From NCBI GenBank assembly GCA_050696075.1, contig JBOGUF010000138.1:59127-123126 (forward strand): DNA of 64,000 nt. Reading direction: 5' to 3'. The DNA comes from JBOGUF01 sp050696075 (GTDB lineage Bacteria > Chloroflexota > Chloroflexia > Thermomicrobiales > UBA6265). The first letter of the stretch is position 1. Each line of letters starts with the position of its first letter. Below, piece after piece: positions 16,074 through 24,505 of this stretch. A model generated the notes under the pieces. That model did no database searches. It worked only from the letters and a program-made list of their open reading frames with translations, and was not told the origin of the DNA. A program made the position numbers and the translations under genes.

Positions 16074-17978
16074 TTACGACTGATTCTCGTCGAGGTCCTG
16101 GTCGTAGTAGACCAGCCTGACCGACGTGCCGGGAGGGAGCCAAGAGCCGAAGTTCGCGTCGTTGTCTTGAATGCCGACGACGTCCTGGTCTTCGATGCCC
16201 GTTTGTTCGACGTCGATATTGAAGCTCTCGATGAATGCCCGATTGACCGGAATCGCATCGGTGACGACGAAGCCGAGTTCTTCCAGGGATGCCCGTGCCT
16301 CATCCAGCGGGGCGCCCTGGATTTCCCGGGGAACTTGAACGCGATCGCCGAGGCTGATGAACAGGGTAACGGTGTCGCCTGGAGAGGCGACATCGGCTGG
16401 TTCGGCGGCGATGACCCTACCTTCAGGAACTTCGGGGTTGCCTTGCTCCTGGCGCTCGACCTCGAGACCTTCTTCGCGTAAGCGATCCTCGGCTTCGTCC
16501 GCGGCGAGTCCCTCCAACCCCATAGCGGCAATATCGACCTGTGACGAGCCGCTGCTCACGACAACCGATATCGGTGAAGAGGGCGGCGCCTCGGCGTCCG
16601 GTTGTGGTTCTTGGCGAAGGATGCGGCCTTCCTCGACGTCGTCGGACGCTTCGCTACCGACCTGCTCGACCGTCAGCCCCGCGTCGGCGGCAACCTCGTC
16701 TGCTTCTTCAAGCGTCATCCCTTCGAGGTTGGGTACGACGGTGAATTCCGCCTCCTCGGTTTCGCGGGGGATGATCGCCGGTGCAGTTGGTTCAACCTCG
16801 TTATCCTCTTCTGGCTGATCCTCGGGCGTGCTGGTGGCGTCGGCGGTGACGGGGGTGCGGGTCGGGTCGTCGTCGCCGGCACCCGGGAGTCGGGGCGCAA
16901 GCTGAAAGCCGAACCATATCAGTGCGCCCAGCGCGGCGATGACGGCGATGGCGGCGAGCCAACCGGCGCAGCCTGAGCGCTGGGCACCCGCGACTGGCAT
17001 AGATGCAACAGGTCCCTGAACGGGTGGTTGCAATGGCCTGGTCGCGCCGGAACTTGGCGGGGCTGCCGCCGGCGGAGCGGACCATTGTTGCCTCGGTTGG
17101 GCGGTGGCCGGCTGGGTTATCGTCGTCGCCGCCATGGCGCGCGGGATGACGTTGGTGGCAGCGGTTGAGTGCCAATTGGTGAGCGCGTTGGCGAACGCGC
17201 CGGCGCTGGCGTAGCGCGCGGTTGGATCCTTGGCGAGTGCGCGCAAGATGATCTCGGCCGCCGGCCGCGGAATGTCTGGGTTCAGCGCGGCCGGGTTCGG
17301 CGGCGCTTCATTGACGTGCTTCATGGCGATGCCGACTGGTGTATCGGCCTCGAAGGGAAGGCGCCCGGTCAGCATCTCGTAAGCAACGACGGCGAGCGAG
17401 TAGATGTCGGAGGAGGGTGTCGCCATCAGGCCGCTGGCCTGCTCAGGGGAGAGATAGTGGACGGTGCCAAGACCCGTTCCCGTTGCCGTCAGGTCGCTGT
17501 CGGCCAGCCCTTTGGCAATGCCGAAATCGACGACTCTGGCGATGCCCGCGTCGTCGACGAGGATGTTGTGCGGCTTGACGTCACGGTGGACGAAGCCGCG
17601 TTCGTGCGCGTAGTCGAGCGCGGACGCGACTTGTTCGATGAGGACCGCGACGTCGTCGGGATCGAACGGGCCCTCGGCGTTGATGATCCGCGCTAGGTTG
17701 TCGCCCGGCACGTATTCCATGACGATGTAGGGTGTCGCGTTGTCTTCGCCTACGTCGTAGATGTCGATGATGTTGGGGTGGGAGAAACTCGCCGCCGCCT
17801 GCGCTTCGCGTTCGAAGCGAGCGCGAAAGGCGGGGTCGCGCGCGAACCGCGGGTGAAGCGTCTTGATGGCGATCGGGCGATGGAGCAGGATGTCGTGGCC
17901 GAGGTAGACCTCGGCCATGCCGCCCTCGCCCAGGAGCCGGTCGATCCGGTAACGGCGATTGACGATCCGATGCTCCAA
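16074..17978 (-). CDS. PASTA-domain serine/threonine protein kinase (PknB type)
   Basis: 634 residues. Kinase domain 1-270: glycine loop LGEGGMAEVY (16-25), Lys39, HRDVKPHN (131-138), DFG (151-153), and HYLSPEQA. A Pro/Ala linker is followed by one membrane helix (about 339-361), an acidic stretch, and three PASTA repeats (about 412-477, 480-544, 547-626) outside the cell. PASTA kinases bind muropeptides or lipid II and phosphorylate cell-wall and division proteins. It is the fifth gene of the leftward chain selD-dagK-rsmA-ispE-pknB, 48 bp after ispE, and nearly overlaps the following gene. No PP2C phosphatase gene is adjacent, which is unusual. Confidence 0.95.
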   Translation of the reverse strand: MEHRIVNRRYRIDRLLGEGGMAEVYLGHDILLHRPIAIKTLHPRFARDPAFRARFEREAQAAASFSHPNIIDIYDVGEDNATPYIVMEYVPGDNLARIINAEGPFDPDDVAVLIEQVASALDYAHERGFVHRDVKPHNILVDDAGIARVVDFGIAKGLADSDLTATGTGLGTVHYLSPEQASGLMATPSSDIYSLAVVAYEMLTGRLPFEADTPVGIAMKHVNEAPPNPAALNPDIPRPAAEIILRALAKDPTARYASAGAFANALTNWHSTAATNVIPRAMAATTITQPATAQPRQQWSAPPAAAPPSSGATRPLQPPVQGPVASMPVAGAQRSGCAGWLAAIAVIAALGALIWFGFQLAPRLPGAGDDDPTRTPVTADATSTPEDQPEEDNEVEPTAPAIIPRETEEAEFTVVPNLEGMTLEEADEVAADAGLTVEQVGSEASDDVEEGRILRQEPQPDAEAPPSSPISVVVSSGSSQVDIAAMGLEGLAADEAEDRLREEGLEVERQEQGNPEVPEGRVIAAEPADVASPGDTVTLFISLGDRVQVPREIQGAPLDEARASLEELGFVVTDAIPVNRAFIESFNIDVEQTGIEDQDVVGIQDNDANFGSWLPPGTSVRLVYYDQDLDENQS

Positions 17979-18026
17979 CTGCGTGGCGCCTCCGGCGGTG
18001 ATTCTAGGCGGCTGCCCAAATCACCG

Positions 18027-18911
18027 TCAAACCAACTCGACGGGTGAAACCGCCGGTATCGGTCGACAAAGAAAGAGTTCCGCCCACTGGCCGATGGCGC
18101 GTGTCAGCCCCGCGTGGATGGCCTTGGCCTGATCCGGGTCGGCTGATGCGGTGAAGTGACTCGGTCCGGCGCCGGTCATGGCGACGAACGGAGCGCCCGC
18201 GCGCTTGAAGGTATGGCGCATCTCCACGATCTCCGGAAACAGTTCGGTTGCGGCGCGTTCGAACCGATTCACCATCCGGTCCCATGGGATTGGCTTCCGA
18301 TTCACGATGGATTCGGTCAACGCGGTAACGGAGGAGCCATCGGAAAAGTCCCGCGGCTGAAGGAGTCCGTACATCCCGCGCGTTTTGTTCGGCACCGAGA
18401 TGCGAGGCGACGCGACGACAAACCAGACCTCGGTCAGAGGCGGAAGCGCGGTCAGGCGCTCACCTCGTCCCTCGGCAAGCATCGTGCCGCCCTTGAGGAA
18501 GAAGGGAACGTCGCTGCCAATCTGAAGCGCCAATTCTTGGAGCTTGGGATCGCTACAGGTAAACGACCCGAGCGTGCAGCTCCCTCGCAGTACCGCCGCC
18601 GCGTCGCTGCTTGCTCCACCTAGACCGGCGGCCGTGGGAATTGCCTTGACAAGGTCGATGTGGATGCCGGGGGTTGGGCCAAAGTGGTCTCGCATCAGGA
18701 CAACCGCCTGGATGGCAAGATTCTGATCAGTCGCGAGCGCGGGTATCGAGCACGATAGCCTGTCGGCCGGCGCTGGGGCGAGCGTGATCTGGTCGAAGAT
18801 CGACACGGTTTGCATCACGGTGCGGATCTCGTGATACCCGTCATCGCGCCGGCCGAGGATCTCCAATCCGAGATTGAGCTTGGCCGGGGCGCGGACTATG
18901 ACCGCGTTCAT
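18027..18911 (-). CDS. ispE: 4-diphosphocytidyl-2-C-methyl-D-erythritol kinase
   Basis: 294 residues of the GHMP kinase family. The opening RAPAKLNLGLEILGRRDDGYHEI is diagnostic of IspE, and PTAAGLGGASSDAAA is the GHMP ATP-binding loop; GAGPSHF is near the end. The enzyme phosphorylates CDP-methylerythritol in the MEP pathway of isoprenoid synthesis. The start at 18911 is chosen because its ATG shares bases with the rsmA TGA (ATGA overlap) and homology begins a few residues later; an in-frame ATG at 18953 would overlap rsmA more deeply. Confidence 0.95.
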   Translation of the reverse strand: MNAVIVRAPAKLNLGLEILGRRDDGYHEIRTVMQTVSIFDQITLAPAPADRLSCSIPALATDQNLAIQAVVLMRDHFGPTPGIHIDLVKAIPTAAGLGGASSDAAAVLRGSCTLGSFTCSDPKLQELALQIGSDVPFFLKGGTMLAEGRGERLTALPPLTEVWFVVASPRISVPNKTRGMYGLLQPRDFSDGSSVTALTESIVNRKPIPWDRMVNRFERAATELFPEIVEMRHTFKRAGAPFVAMTGAGPSHFTASADPDQAKAIHAGLTRAIGQWAELFLCRPIPAVSPVELV

Positions 18912-19783
18912 GACAGCCAGGCCATTGGCGCTGATTTGGCCAAGGACACCCACTCGTCAACGCTCAGCGTTTGTGCCCGGCGCGTCGGATCGACTTCCGT
19001 GCTGGCGAGCCACGCGCTCACGTCCTCCTTCGGCTGATCGATTTCGAACGCAATCGAGTTCACCATCTGCTTCCGCTTATGACGAAATCCAGCATTGACC
19101 AGCCGAAAGAACGCCGCATGATCTGAGAGGGGCAGGCGCGGAGTGGAGAGCGTATCGAGGATGACGACCGCCGAATGCACTTTCGGGGGTGGGATGAAGA
19201 CACTCGGAGGGACGAGAAAAGCGATCCGCGCTGAGGCATAAAACTGGGCCGCGACTGACAAAATAGACATCTCCGGTGGGGTCGCCACGATGCGTTCGGC
19301 GACTTCTTGCTGCACCATGACCGTTATCCGCGTAGGCGGCTGCTCTTGCTCGAGGAAGTGCCGGATGACGGCCGCGGCGATGCTGTATGGCAGATTCGCG
19401 ACGACGTGGTAGTCCCGCCCAAGGGGGACGATTTCGGCCACGCCGAGGCGAAGGGCGTCGCCCTCGATAAGCTGAAACGCACGAAGATGACCAAACGTCT
19501 CGCGCAGATGACCGGCGAGGCGGCCATCGAGTTCAATGGCGATGACCGTGCCCGCGCGACGGAGGAGTTCCTCGGTCAGAATGCCGAGTCCGGGACCGAC
19601 CTCCACCACCACGTCCTCTGCGCCGACGCTGGCAATCGAGGCGATACGGGAGACGACGCCGCGTTCGAAGAGAAAGTTCTGCCCGCGTCCCTTGCTTGGC
19701 CGGACATCGAGCCGTGCCAGGAGCGCGAGCCAGCCGCGCCGGGTGGTCGGCAAAAGCGACGCGGTATGCTCCAGATCGCTCAT
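18908..19783 (-). CDS. rsmA: 16S rRNA (adenine1518/1519-N6)-dimethyltransferase
   Basis: 291 residues (also called ksgA). Motifs: KGRGQNFL near the N-terminus, VVEVGPGLGILTEEL (SAM-binding), VIAIELDGRL, then the catalytic NLPYS and the PPPKVHSAVV block of the C-terminal domain. It dimethylates two adjacent adenines in the 3' end of 16S rRNA during 30S maturation. Its start overlaps the dagK stop by four bases and its end overlaps ispE, so it is translationally coupled on both sides. rsmA-ispE pairs are common in bacteria. Confidence 0.95.
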   Translation of the reverse strand: MSDLEHTASLLPTTRRGWLALLARLDVRPSKGRGQNFLFERGVVSRIASIASVGAEDVVVEVGPGLGILTEELLRRAGTVIAIELDGRLAGHLRETFGHLRAFQLIEGDALRLGVAEIVPLGRDYHVVANLPYSIAAAVIRHFLEQEQPPTRITVMVQQEVAERIVATPPEMSILSVAAQFYASARIAFLVPPSVFIPPPKVHSAVVILDTLSTPRLPLSDHAAFFRLVNAGFRHKRKQMVNSIAFEIDQPKEDVSAWLASTEVDPTRRAQTLSVDEWVSLAKSAPMAWLS

Positions 19784-20664
19784 CCGGCGAGGAGTAGCGA
19801 GGCGGGCTCGACCGTGAAGGTGACGGGGGCGTTCCCGGCAAGCTCGCCGTCGAGCTGGACGCGCGCTGGCTCGATGCTTTCGACACGGATCGTTTTGGCG
19901 CGCAGATGGGTGAACTTTGGGTGGTTCAGGTGTTTTCCCCGATAGACGCTCGGCACGGCGCGCACGATCTCGGCCCGGCCGAGGTCGCCAAGGATGGCGA
20001 CGTCGAGCAGGCCGTCCGCAATGTCGGCCATGGGAGCCATGAGCATGCCACCCGCGAGGAAGCGGGCATTGGCCACGAGCACCGACCGCGCGGTCATCGA
20101 CAGAAGATGACCGTCGGCGTCAATGGAGACGTGGATGTTGCGAAATCGGGCAAGCGCGCTCACCAGGCCCCAAAGGTAGGGGAGCGTGCTTCCCGGCAGC
20201 TTGGCGCCCTGCACGCGCTCCGCGACGCTAGCGTCGAAGCCAAGCCCGCCGGCGTTCAAGAAGATGCGCGTCGAGCCGTCGGCGAAGTGCGCCCTGCCGA
20301 CGTCGATCTTCCTGACCTTCCCGTTGCAGCAATGCCGCAGCGCGTCATCGACCCGGCGGGGTCCGCCGGTCGTGCGGACGAAGTCGCTGCCTCGTCCAGA
20401 GGGAACCAAGCCGAGCGGTATTTGCTTGCCGCTGACGACGATGCCGTTCGCCACTTCGTTGATGGTGCCATCGCCGCCGACGGCAATGATCACCTCCGCG
20501 CCGTCGCGCGCGAAGCGTTGGGCCACGTCCGGGGCTTCGTTCGGGCCGGTCGTGACGTGGATCGCATGCGGCCGACTCATCGTTTGCAGCGCCGCCGAGA
20601 CCTTTGGCAACAGGCGTAGCGTTTTCCCGCCCCCGGAGGCGGGATTGAGGATGACGGCGATCAT
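19780..20664 (-). CDS. Diacylglycerol kinase / YegS-BmrU family lipid kinase
   Basis: 294 residues. The N-terminus MIAVILNPASGGGKT and the later GGDGTINEVANG are the nucleotide-binding motifs of the DAGK catalytic domain; PLGLVPSGRGSDF follows. Family members phosphorylate diacylglycerol or similar lipids at the inner membrane. The start at 20664 puts the conserved N-terminus at residue 1; the open frame extends further upstream but overlaps selD. It lies 34 bp after selD and overlaps rsmA. Confidence 0.9.
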   Translation of the reverse strand: MIAVILNPASGGGKTLRLLPKVSAALQTMSRPHAIHVTTGPNEAPDVAQRFARDGAEVIIAVGGDGTINEVANGIVVSGKQIPLGLVPSGRGSDFVRTTGGPRRVDDALRHCCNGKVRKIDVGRAHFADGSTRIFLNAGGLGFDASVAERVQGAKLPGSTLPYLWGLVSALARFRNIHVSIDADGHLLSMTARSVLVANARFLAGGMLMAPMADIADGLLDVAILGDLGRAEIVRAVPSVYRGKHLNHPKFTHLRAKTIRVESIEPARVQLDGELAGNAPVTFTVEPASLLLAG

Positions 20665-20698
20665 GCGTGGCACCCGACGTGGCAGACGAGCAACGTCG

Positions 20699-21751
20699 TC
20701 ATGCGATGACCTCGATTCCGGCGCCCGTGACGACCTCGCCGATGCGCCACAGCAGTAAGCCGGCCCCGGAGAAGCTCGCTTCAAACGGCGCGCTCTGGTC
20801 CGCGGGAACGGTCAGCAGCAGGCCACCAGACGTTTCCGGACCGAACAGGAGTGCGGAGACGTTAGAGCCGACCGTCGTGTCGATCTTGACCCCTCCCGCT
20901 GGGTGATCGGTAAAGTAGGCGCGGTTGCGCCCTAGCCCGCCTGGCTGATGACCCTCCGCCGCGTAGCGCTCGGCACCCGGCAGGAGCGGCACGGCGGACG
21001 CGCTGATGCGGAGACCAACGCCGCTTTTTTCCGCGATCTCGAAGGCGTGACCGAGGAGCGAAAAGCCGGTGACGTCGGTGCAGGCAGTGGCAGCACCGTC
21101 CCGCGCCAACCTCGACGTGGCACGGTTGAGCGTCAGCATCGAACTGACTGCCGCTTCGAGGTCGGCATCAAGCACCGCGCCGTTTTTGTGCGCGGTGGTG
21201 ACGATGCCCGTGCCGATCGGCTTGGTGAGATAGAGATGATCGCCTGGCAAGGCGCCGGCCTTAGTGAGGATGCGGTCGGGATGGAGGCGACCCGTGACGG
21301 AGAGTCCGTACTTTGGCTCGTCGTCGATTACCGTGTGGCCGCCGGCGATCACGCCGCCGGCTTCGAGCACCTTCGACGAGCCGCCTTCGAAGATCGCGGT
21401 CAGGATTTCGGTCGGCAGATTCTCCGGGAAAGCCGCGACGTTCAGCGCGAAGAGGACATCGCCACCCATGGCAAAGATGTCGCTCATGCTATTGGCCGCC
21501 GAAATCGCGCCATAGGTGAAGGGGTCGTCGACGACCGGCGGGAAGAAGTCGATTGTTTGAATCACCGCCAGATCGTCGGACAGGCGGAACACGGCCGCGT
21601 CGTCGCTCGTCTGGAGTCCGACGAGGAGGTCCGGGTGAGTGTGTCTGGTGAGCGGACGCAGCACCTGCGCCAAGGCCTCTGGGCCCATCTTGGCCGCTCA
21701 GCCGGCGCAGCCGGCGAGCGTGGTCAGCCGGATCTCATCTCGGGTCTGCAT
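20699..21751 (-). CDS. selD: Selenide, water dikinase (SelD) containing selenocysteine at an in-frame TGA
   Basis: 350 residues when the TGA at 21698-21700 is read as selenocysteine (Sec18). From the ATG at 21751, with GGAGG 11 bases upstream, the N-terminus reads MQTRDEIRLTTLAGCAG-U-AAKMGPEALAQVL. This matches the SelD active site, where Cys or Sec lies three residues before an essential Lys (Cys17/Lys20 in E. coli; U18/K21 here). The body is a normal AIR-synthase-like SelD: TSDDAAVF, QTIDFFPPVVDDP, AANSMSDIFAMGG, GGHT. Reading from the next ATG (21688) would lose Lys21 and the catalytic residue. SelD makes selenophosphate from selenide and ATP. A hairpin directly after the TGA can serve as SECIS. 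It heads the leftward chain. Confidence 0.92.
21669..21694 (-). promoter_or_regulatory. selD: SECIS-like hairpin directly after the selD TGA codon
   Basis: On the minus strand: outer stem GCCAAG/CUUGGC (21694-21689 with 21674-21669), a 4-nt bulge AUGG, an inner GCC/GGC stem and the loop CAGA. The apical loop begins about 17 bases after the UGA, in the range used by bacterial SECIS elements for SelB binding. The fold was drawn by eye. Confidence 0.55.
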
Positions 21752-21870
21752 GACGATCAATCCTCCGATCGGGGCACGACGCAACGCCGTTGCGCGTCAC
21801 TCTGCGCCCGGTGCAGCGATAATAGGCGGCGGATCGGATGGGCGTCAATTGCGGCGGGAGCAAGGCGGGG

Positions 21871-22239
21871 ATGGAAGAGGAGACAAGCGGCATACGGGCA
21901 ACCTACCACCTGACGCCACGATCGGTCTGGAACGACCAGGCCGCCGGGCCCCACTATCGTCCGGAAGCGTTCGAGACCGACGGCTTCATCCATTGCACCG
22001 ATGGCGAAGAGCAACTCTTGTCGGTGGCGAATGCGTTTTACTTGGGTGATCCACGCGAACAGATCGTGCTGGTGATCGACGTTGCCCGGATCGTGGCTGA
22101 TGTCAGATGTGAAGACCCGGAACGCATCTATCCCCACATCTACGGCCCGTTGAACGTCGACGCCGTCATCGCGCTACGCGCCATCGTACGCGACCTTGGC
22201 GGTGCGTACCTCCGCGTCGGCGAGAACTTGGATGTCTGA
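21871..22239 (+). CDS. DUF952 family protein
   Basis: 122 residues: TYHLTPRSVWNDQ at the start, FETDGFIHCTDGEEQLLSVANAFY in the middle and IYPHIYGPLNVDAVIA near the end, which is the DUF952 pattern. Function is unknown; small cytosolic proteins of this family are often filed as glutathione-S-transferase-like by fold. The ATG at 21871 is nearest to the homologous region; an ATG at 21838 is in frame and cannot be excluded. It is divergent from selD, with 119 bp between the two starts. Confidence 0.8.
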   Translation: MEEETSGIRATYHLTPRSVWNDQAAGPHYRPEAFETDGFIHCTDGEEQLLSVANAFYLGDPREQIVLVIDVARIVADVRCEDPERIYPHIYGPLNVDAVIALRAIVRDLGGAYLRVGENLDV

Positions 22240-22264
22240 ATCGTCGCGATGGACGTAGGTTGAC

Positions 22265-24505
22265 GTGTTTTATTGGCTTGGGCGGTTCGCGTATCGGTGG
22301 CGATGGCCGGTAGTAGCGGTCTGGTTCGTGATGCTGGTCGGGGCGCTGCCGGTTCTGGCGCGCGTCGACGAGCCGATGAAGGTCGGCGGCTTCTCATCCG
22401 ACGACACCGAGGCGGCGCGGGCCCGTACAGTCCTGGAGCAGGAACTCGGATTCAGCCCGTCGAGTCTCGTCGTCATTTATCAATCAGAGACCCTACGGGC
22501 CACCGATCCTGCCTTCCTTGAGCAAGTGGAGGAATCGCTCCGCGACGTCGAATCGGCGCCCGGCGTGACGAGTGTGATTCTGCCGTCCGCACAATCGCAA
22601 CTCATTGCCGCGGACGAATCGACGGCCTATGCCATCGTCGGGGTCGACCTGCCACCGGAGGTGGCCCAACGGGACGTGCCGGCGTTCAAGGAGGTCCTGA
22701 GAGCGACGCCCGACCTTGACGTCCTCGTCGCGGGCGGGCCGGCGTTTTACGCCGACATCGAGACCGTCAGCCAGCGGGATCTTCGCCGGGCGGAGCTGAT
22801 CGCCTTTCCCTTCGCTGCTTTGGCGTTGCTGCTCGTTTTTGGGTCGGTGGTTGCGGCCGCGGTGCCCCTCACCGTCGGTGGACTCGGCGTGGCGGCGATT
22901 CTCCTTTCGCTCTTCGGGATCGCGCACATTACCGACCTGTCGATCTTCGTGCTGAACCTGGCAACGATGCTCGGCCTTGGTCTTGCGGTCGATTACTCCC
23001 TCTTCATCACGAGCCGATACCGGGAGGAACTTGCGCGACGCAACGGCGACGTAGCGGCGACGGTCGAAGCGACGATCGGCACGGCCGGCCGGGCGATTTT
23101 CTTCTCCGGCATGACGGTGTTGATTGGGTTGCTTGGGTTGACCCTCTTTTCGTTCATGTTCCTGCGGTCGGTCGGCATCGCCGGAGCGGTCGTCGTGCTC
23201 TTCTCGGTCTTAGCGGCGTTGACGCTCCTGCCGGCGGTGCTTGGCATCATCGGGACGCGCATCGACCGCCTGCGCATCATCCGGCAGCCGGTCGGGGAAG
23301 AGGCGTCCGAGCGTGGGTTTTGGGTGCGGCTGTCTCGCCGCGTGATGGCCCACCCGGTCCTGGTGTTGATTCCGACACTCGCCTTTCTGCTCCTCCTCGG
23401 GGCGCCCTTTCTGAACGTCAACGTCTCCTCGCCCGACGCGACGATTCTCCCCAGCGATCTCCCATCGCGGCAAGGATTTGACATTTTGACCGAGAAGTAT
23501 GGCGCCGGGGAAATCTCCCCCTTCGTCATCGCCGTGCGCGCGCCGGACACTCTTAATAACCGAGACAACGTGGGCGCTCTCTACGACTTTACCGAGTGGT
23601 TGCGGAGCGATCCGCGCGTCGTCCGTGTTCAGAGCGCCGTCACCTTCGATCCGCCCGTCAACCGCGGTCAGGCAATTGCCCTCTTTGGCATCCAGGAAGG
23701 GCTTGAGGAACTGGGTGTGGAGACCGGCGCGCGGCAGCTCGCGAACGAAGAGACCGCGATGGTCCTGGCCTATACTCGAGACTTCCCCAACGCTCCAGAG
23801 AACAAGGAACTGCTCGATGACCTCCGGTCGTATCGGCCGGGCGGCGATCTTGATTTGCTGGTCGACGGGAGCACGGCCGAGATCGTGGACGTGGTCAACG
23901 CCATGTACGGCGATTTTCCACGAGCCGTCGTGCTGATCGTCGTCGCGACCTATCTCATCCTGCTGGTGCTCTTCCGCTCCGTAGTCTTGCCGATTAAGGC
24001 GATCCTGATGAACACGTTGTCGATTCTAGCGTCCTACGGGGCGCTCGTCTTCATCTTCCAGGAGGGACATTTCGAGCGGGTGCTCGACTTCACCGCACTG
24101 GGCTTTGTCGAGGCGTCGTTGCCGGTCATCATGTTTTGCGTGCTCTTCGGCCTGAGTATGGACTATGAGGTCTTTTTGCTGTCGCGCGTGCGCGAGGAGT
24201 GGGAGCGCACCGGCGATAATCAGCGCAGCGTCGCGGTTGGATTGCAGCGTAGCGGGCGCATCATCACGAGCGCGGCGCTAATTGTCGTCGTCGTCACGGC
24301 GTCGTTCGTTTCCGCCGACGTCATCCTGATCAAGGCGCTGGGTTTCGGCATTGCGCTTGCCGTCTTGCTCGACGCCACTATCGTGCGGGCGCTGCTGGTG
24401 CCGGCGACAATGCGACTGTTGGGCGATTGGAACTGGTGGATGCCGGCGGTCTTGCGCCGCGTCATGCCGAGCCGGACCTACCTGGAGGAGCCGACCGACT
24501 TATGA
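22265..24505 (+). CDS. MMPL/RND-family membrane transporter
   Basis: 746 residues. Two similar halves, each with a hydrophobic N-terminal helix, an extracytoplasmic loop and a cluster of five helices: the first cluster from about 180 to 330 has GLAVDYSLFITSRYREEL, the second from about 540 to 720 has FGLSMDYEVFLLSRVREEW. The GxxxDYxxF phrases in the fourth helix of each half are the proton-relay region of MmpL transporters, which export lipids or small amphipathic molecules. Start is a GTG at 22265. Its TGA overlaps the ATG of the M48 protease, so the two are probably co-translated. Confidence 0.92.
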   Translation: MFYWLGRFAYRWRWPVVAVWFVMLVGALPVLARVDEPMKVGGFSSDDTEAARARTVLEQELGFSPSSLVVIYQSETLRATDPAFLEQVEESLRDVESAPGVTSVILPSAQSQLIAADESTAYAIVGVDLPPEVAQRDVPAFKEVLRATPDLDVLVAGGPAFYADIETVSQRDLRRAELIAFPFAALALLLVFGSVVAAAVPLTVGGLGVAAILLSLFGIAHITDLSIFVLNLATMLGLGLAVDYSLFITSRYREELARRNGDVAATVEATIGTAGRAIFFSGMTVLIGLLGLTLFSFMFLRSVGIAGAVVVLFSVLAALTLLPAVLGIIGTRIDRLRIIRQPVGEEASERGFWVRLSRRVMAHPVLVLIPTLAFLLLLGAPFLNVNVSSPDATILPSDLPSRQGFDILTEKYGAGEISPFVIAVRAPDTLNNRDNVGALYDFTEWLRSDPRVVRVQSAVTFDPPVNRGQAIALFGIQEGLEELGVETGARQLANEETAMVLAYTRDFPNAPENKELLDDLRSYRPGGDLDLLVDGSTAEIVDVVNAMYGDFPRAVVLIVVATYLILLVLFRSVVLPIKAILMNTLSILASYGALVFIFQEGHFERVLDFTALGFVEASLPVIMFCVLFGLSMDYEVFLLSRVREEWERTGDNQRSVAVGLQRSGRIITSAALIVVVVTASFVSADVILIKALGFGIALAVLLDATIVRALLVPATMRLLGDWNWWMPAVLRRVMPSRTYLEEPTDL

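Noticed and set aside
16357..16818. Ser-rich plus-strand ORF
   Set aside because: A shadow of the PASTA region of pknB; composition is that of an antisense frame.
21686..21688. Start of selD at the ATG 21688, immediately after the TGA
   Set aside because: This would remove the catalytic Sec/Cys and Lys and give a protein with no active site, although the rest of SelD is well conserved.
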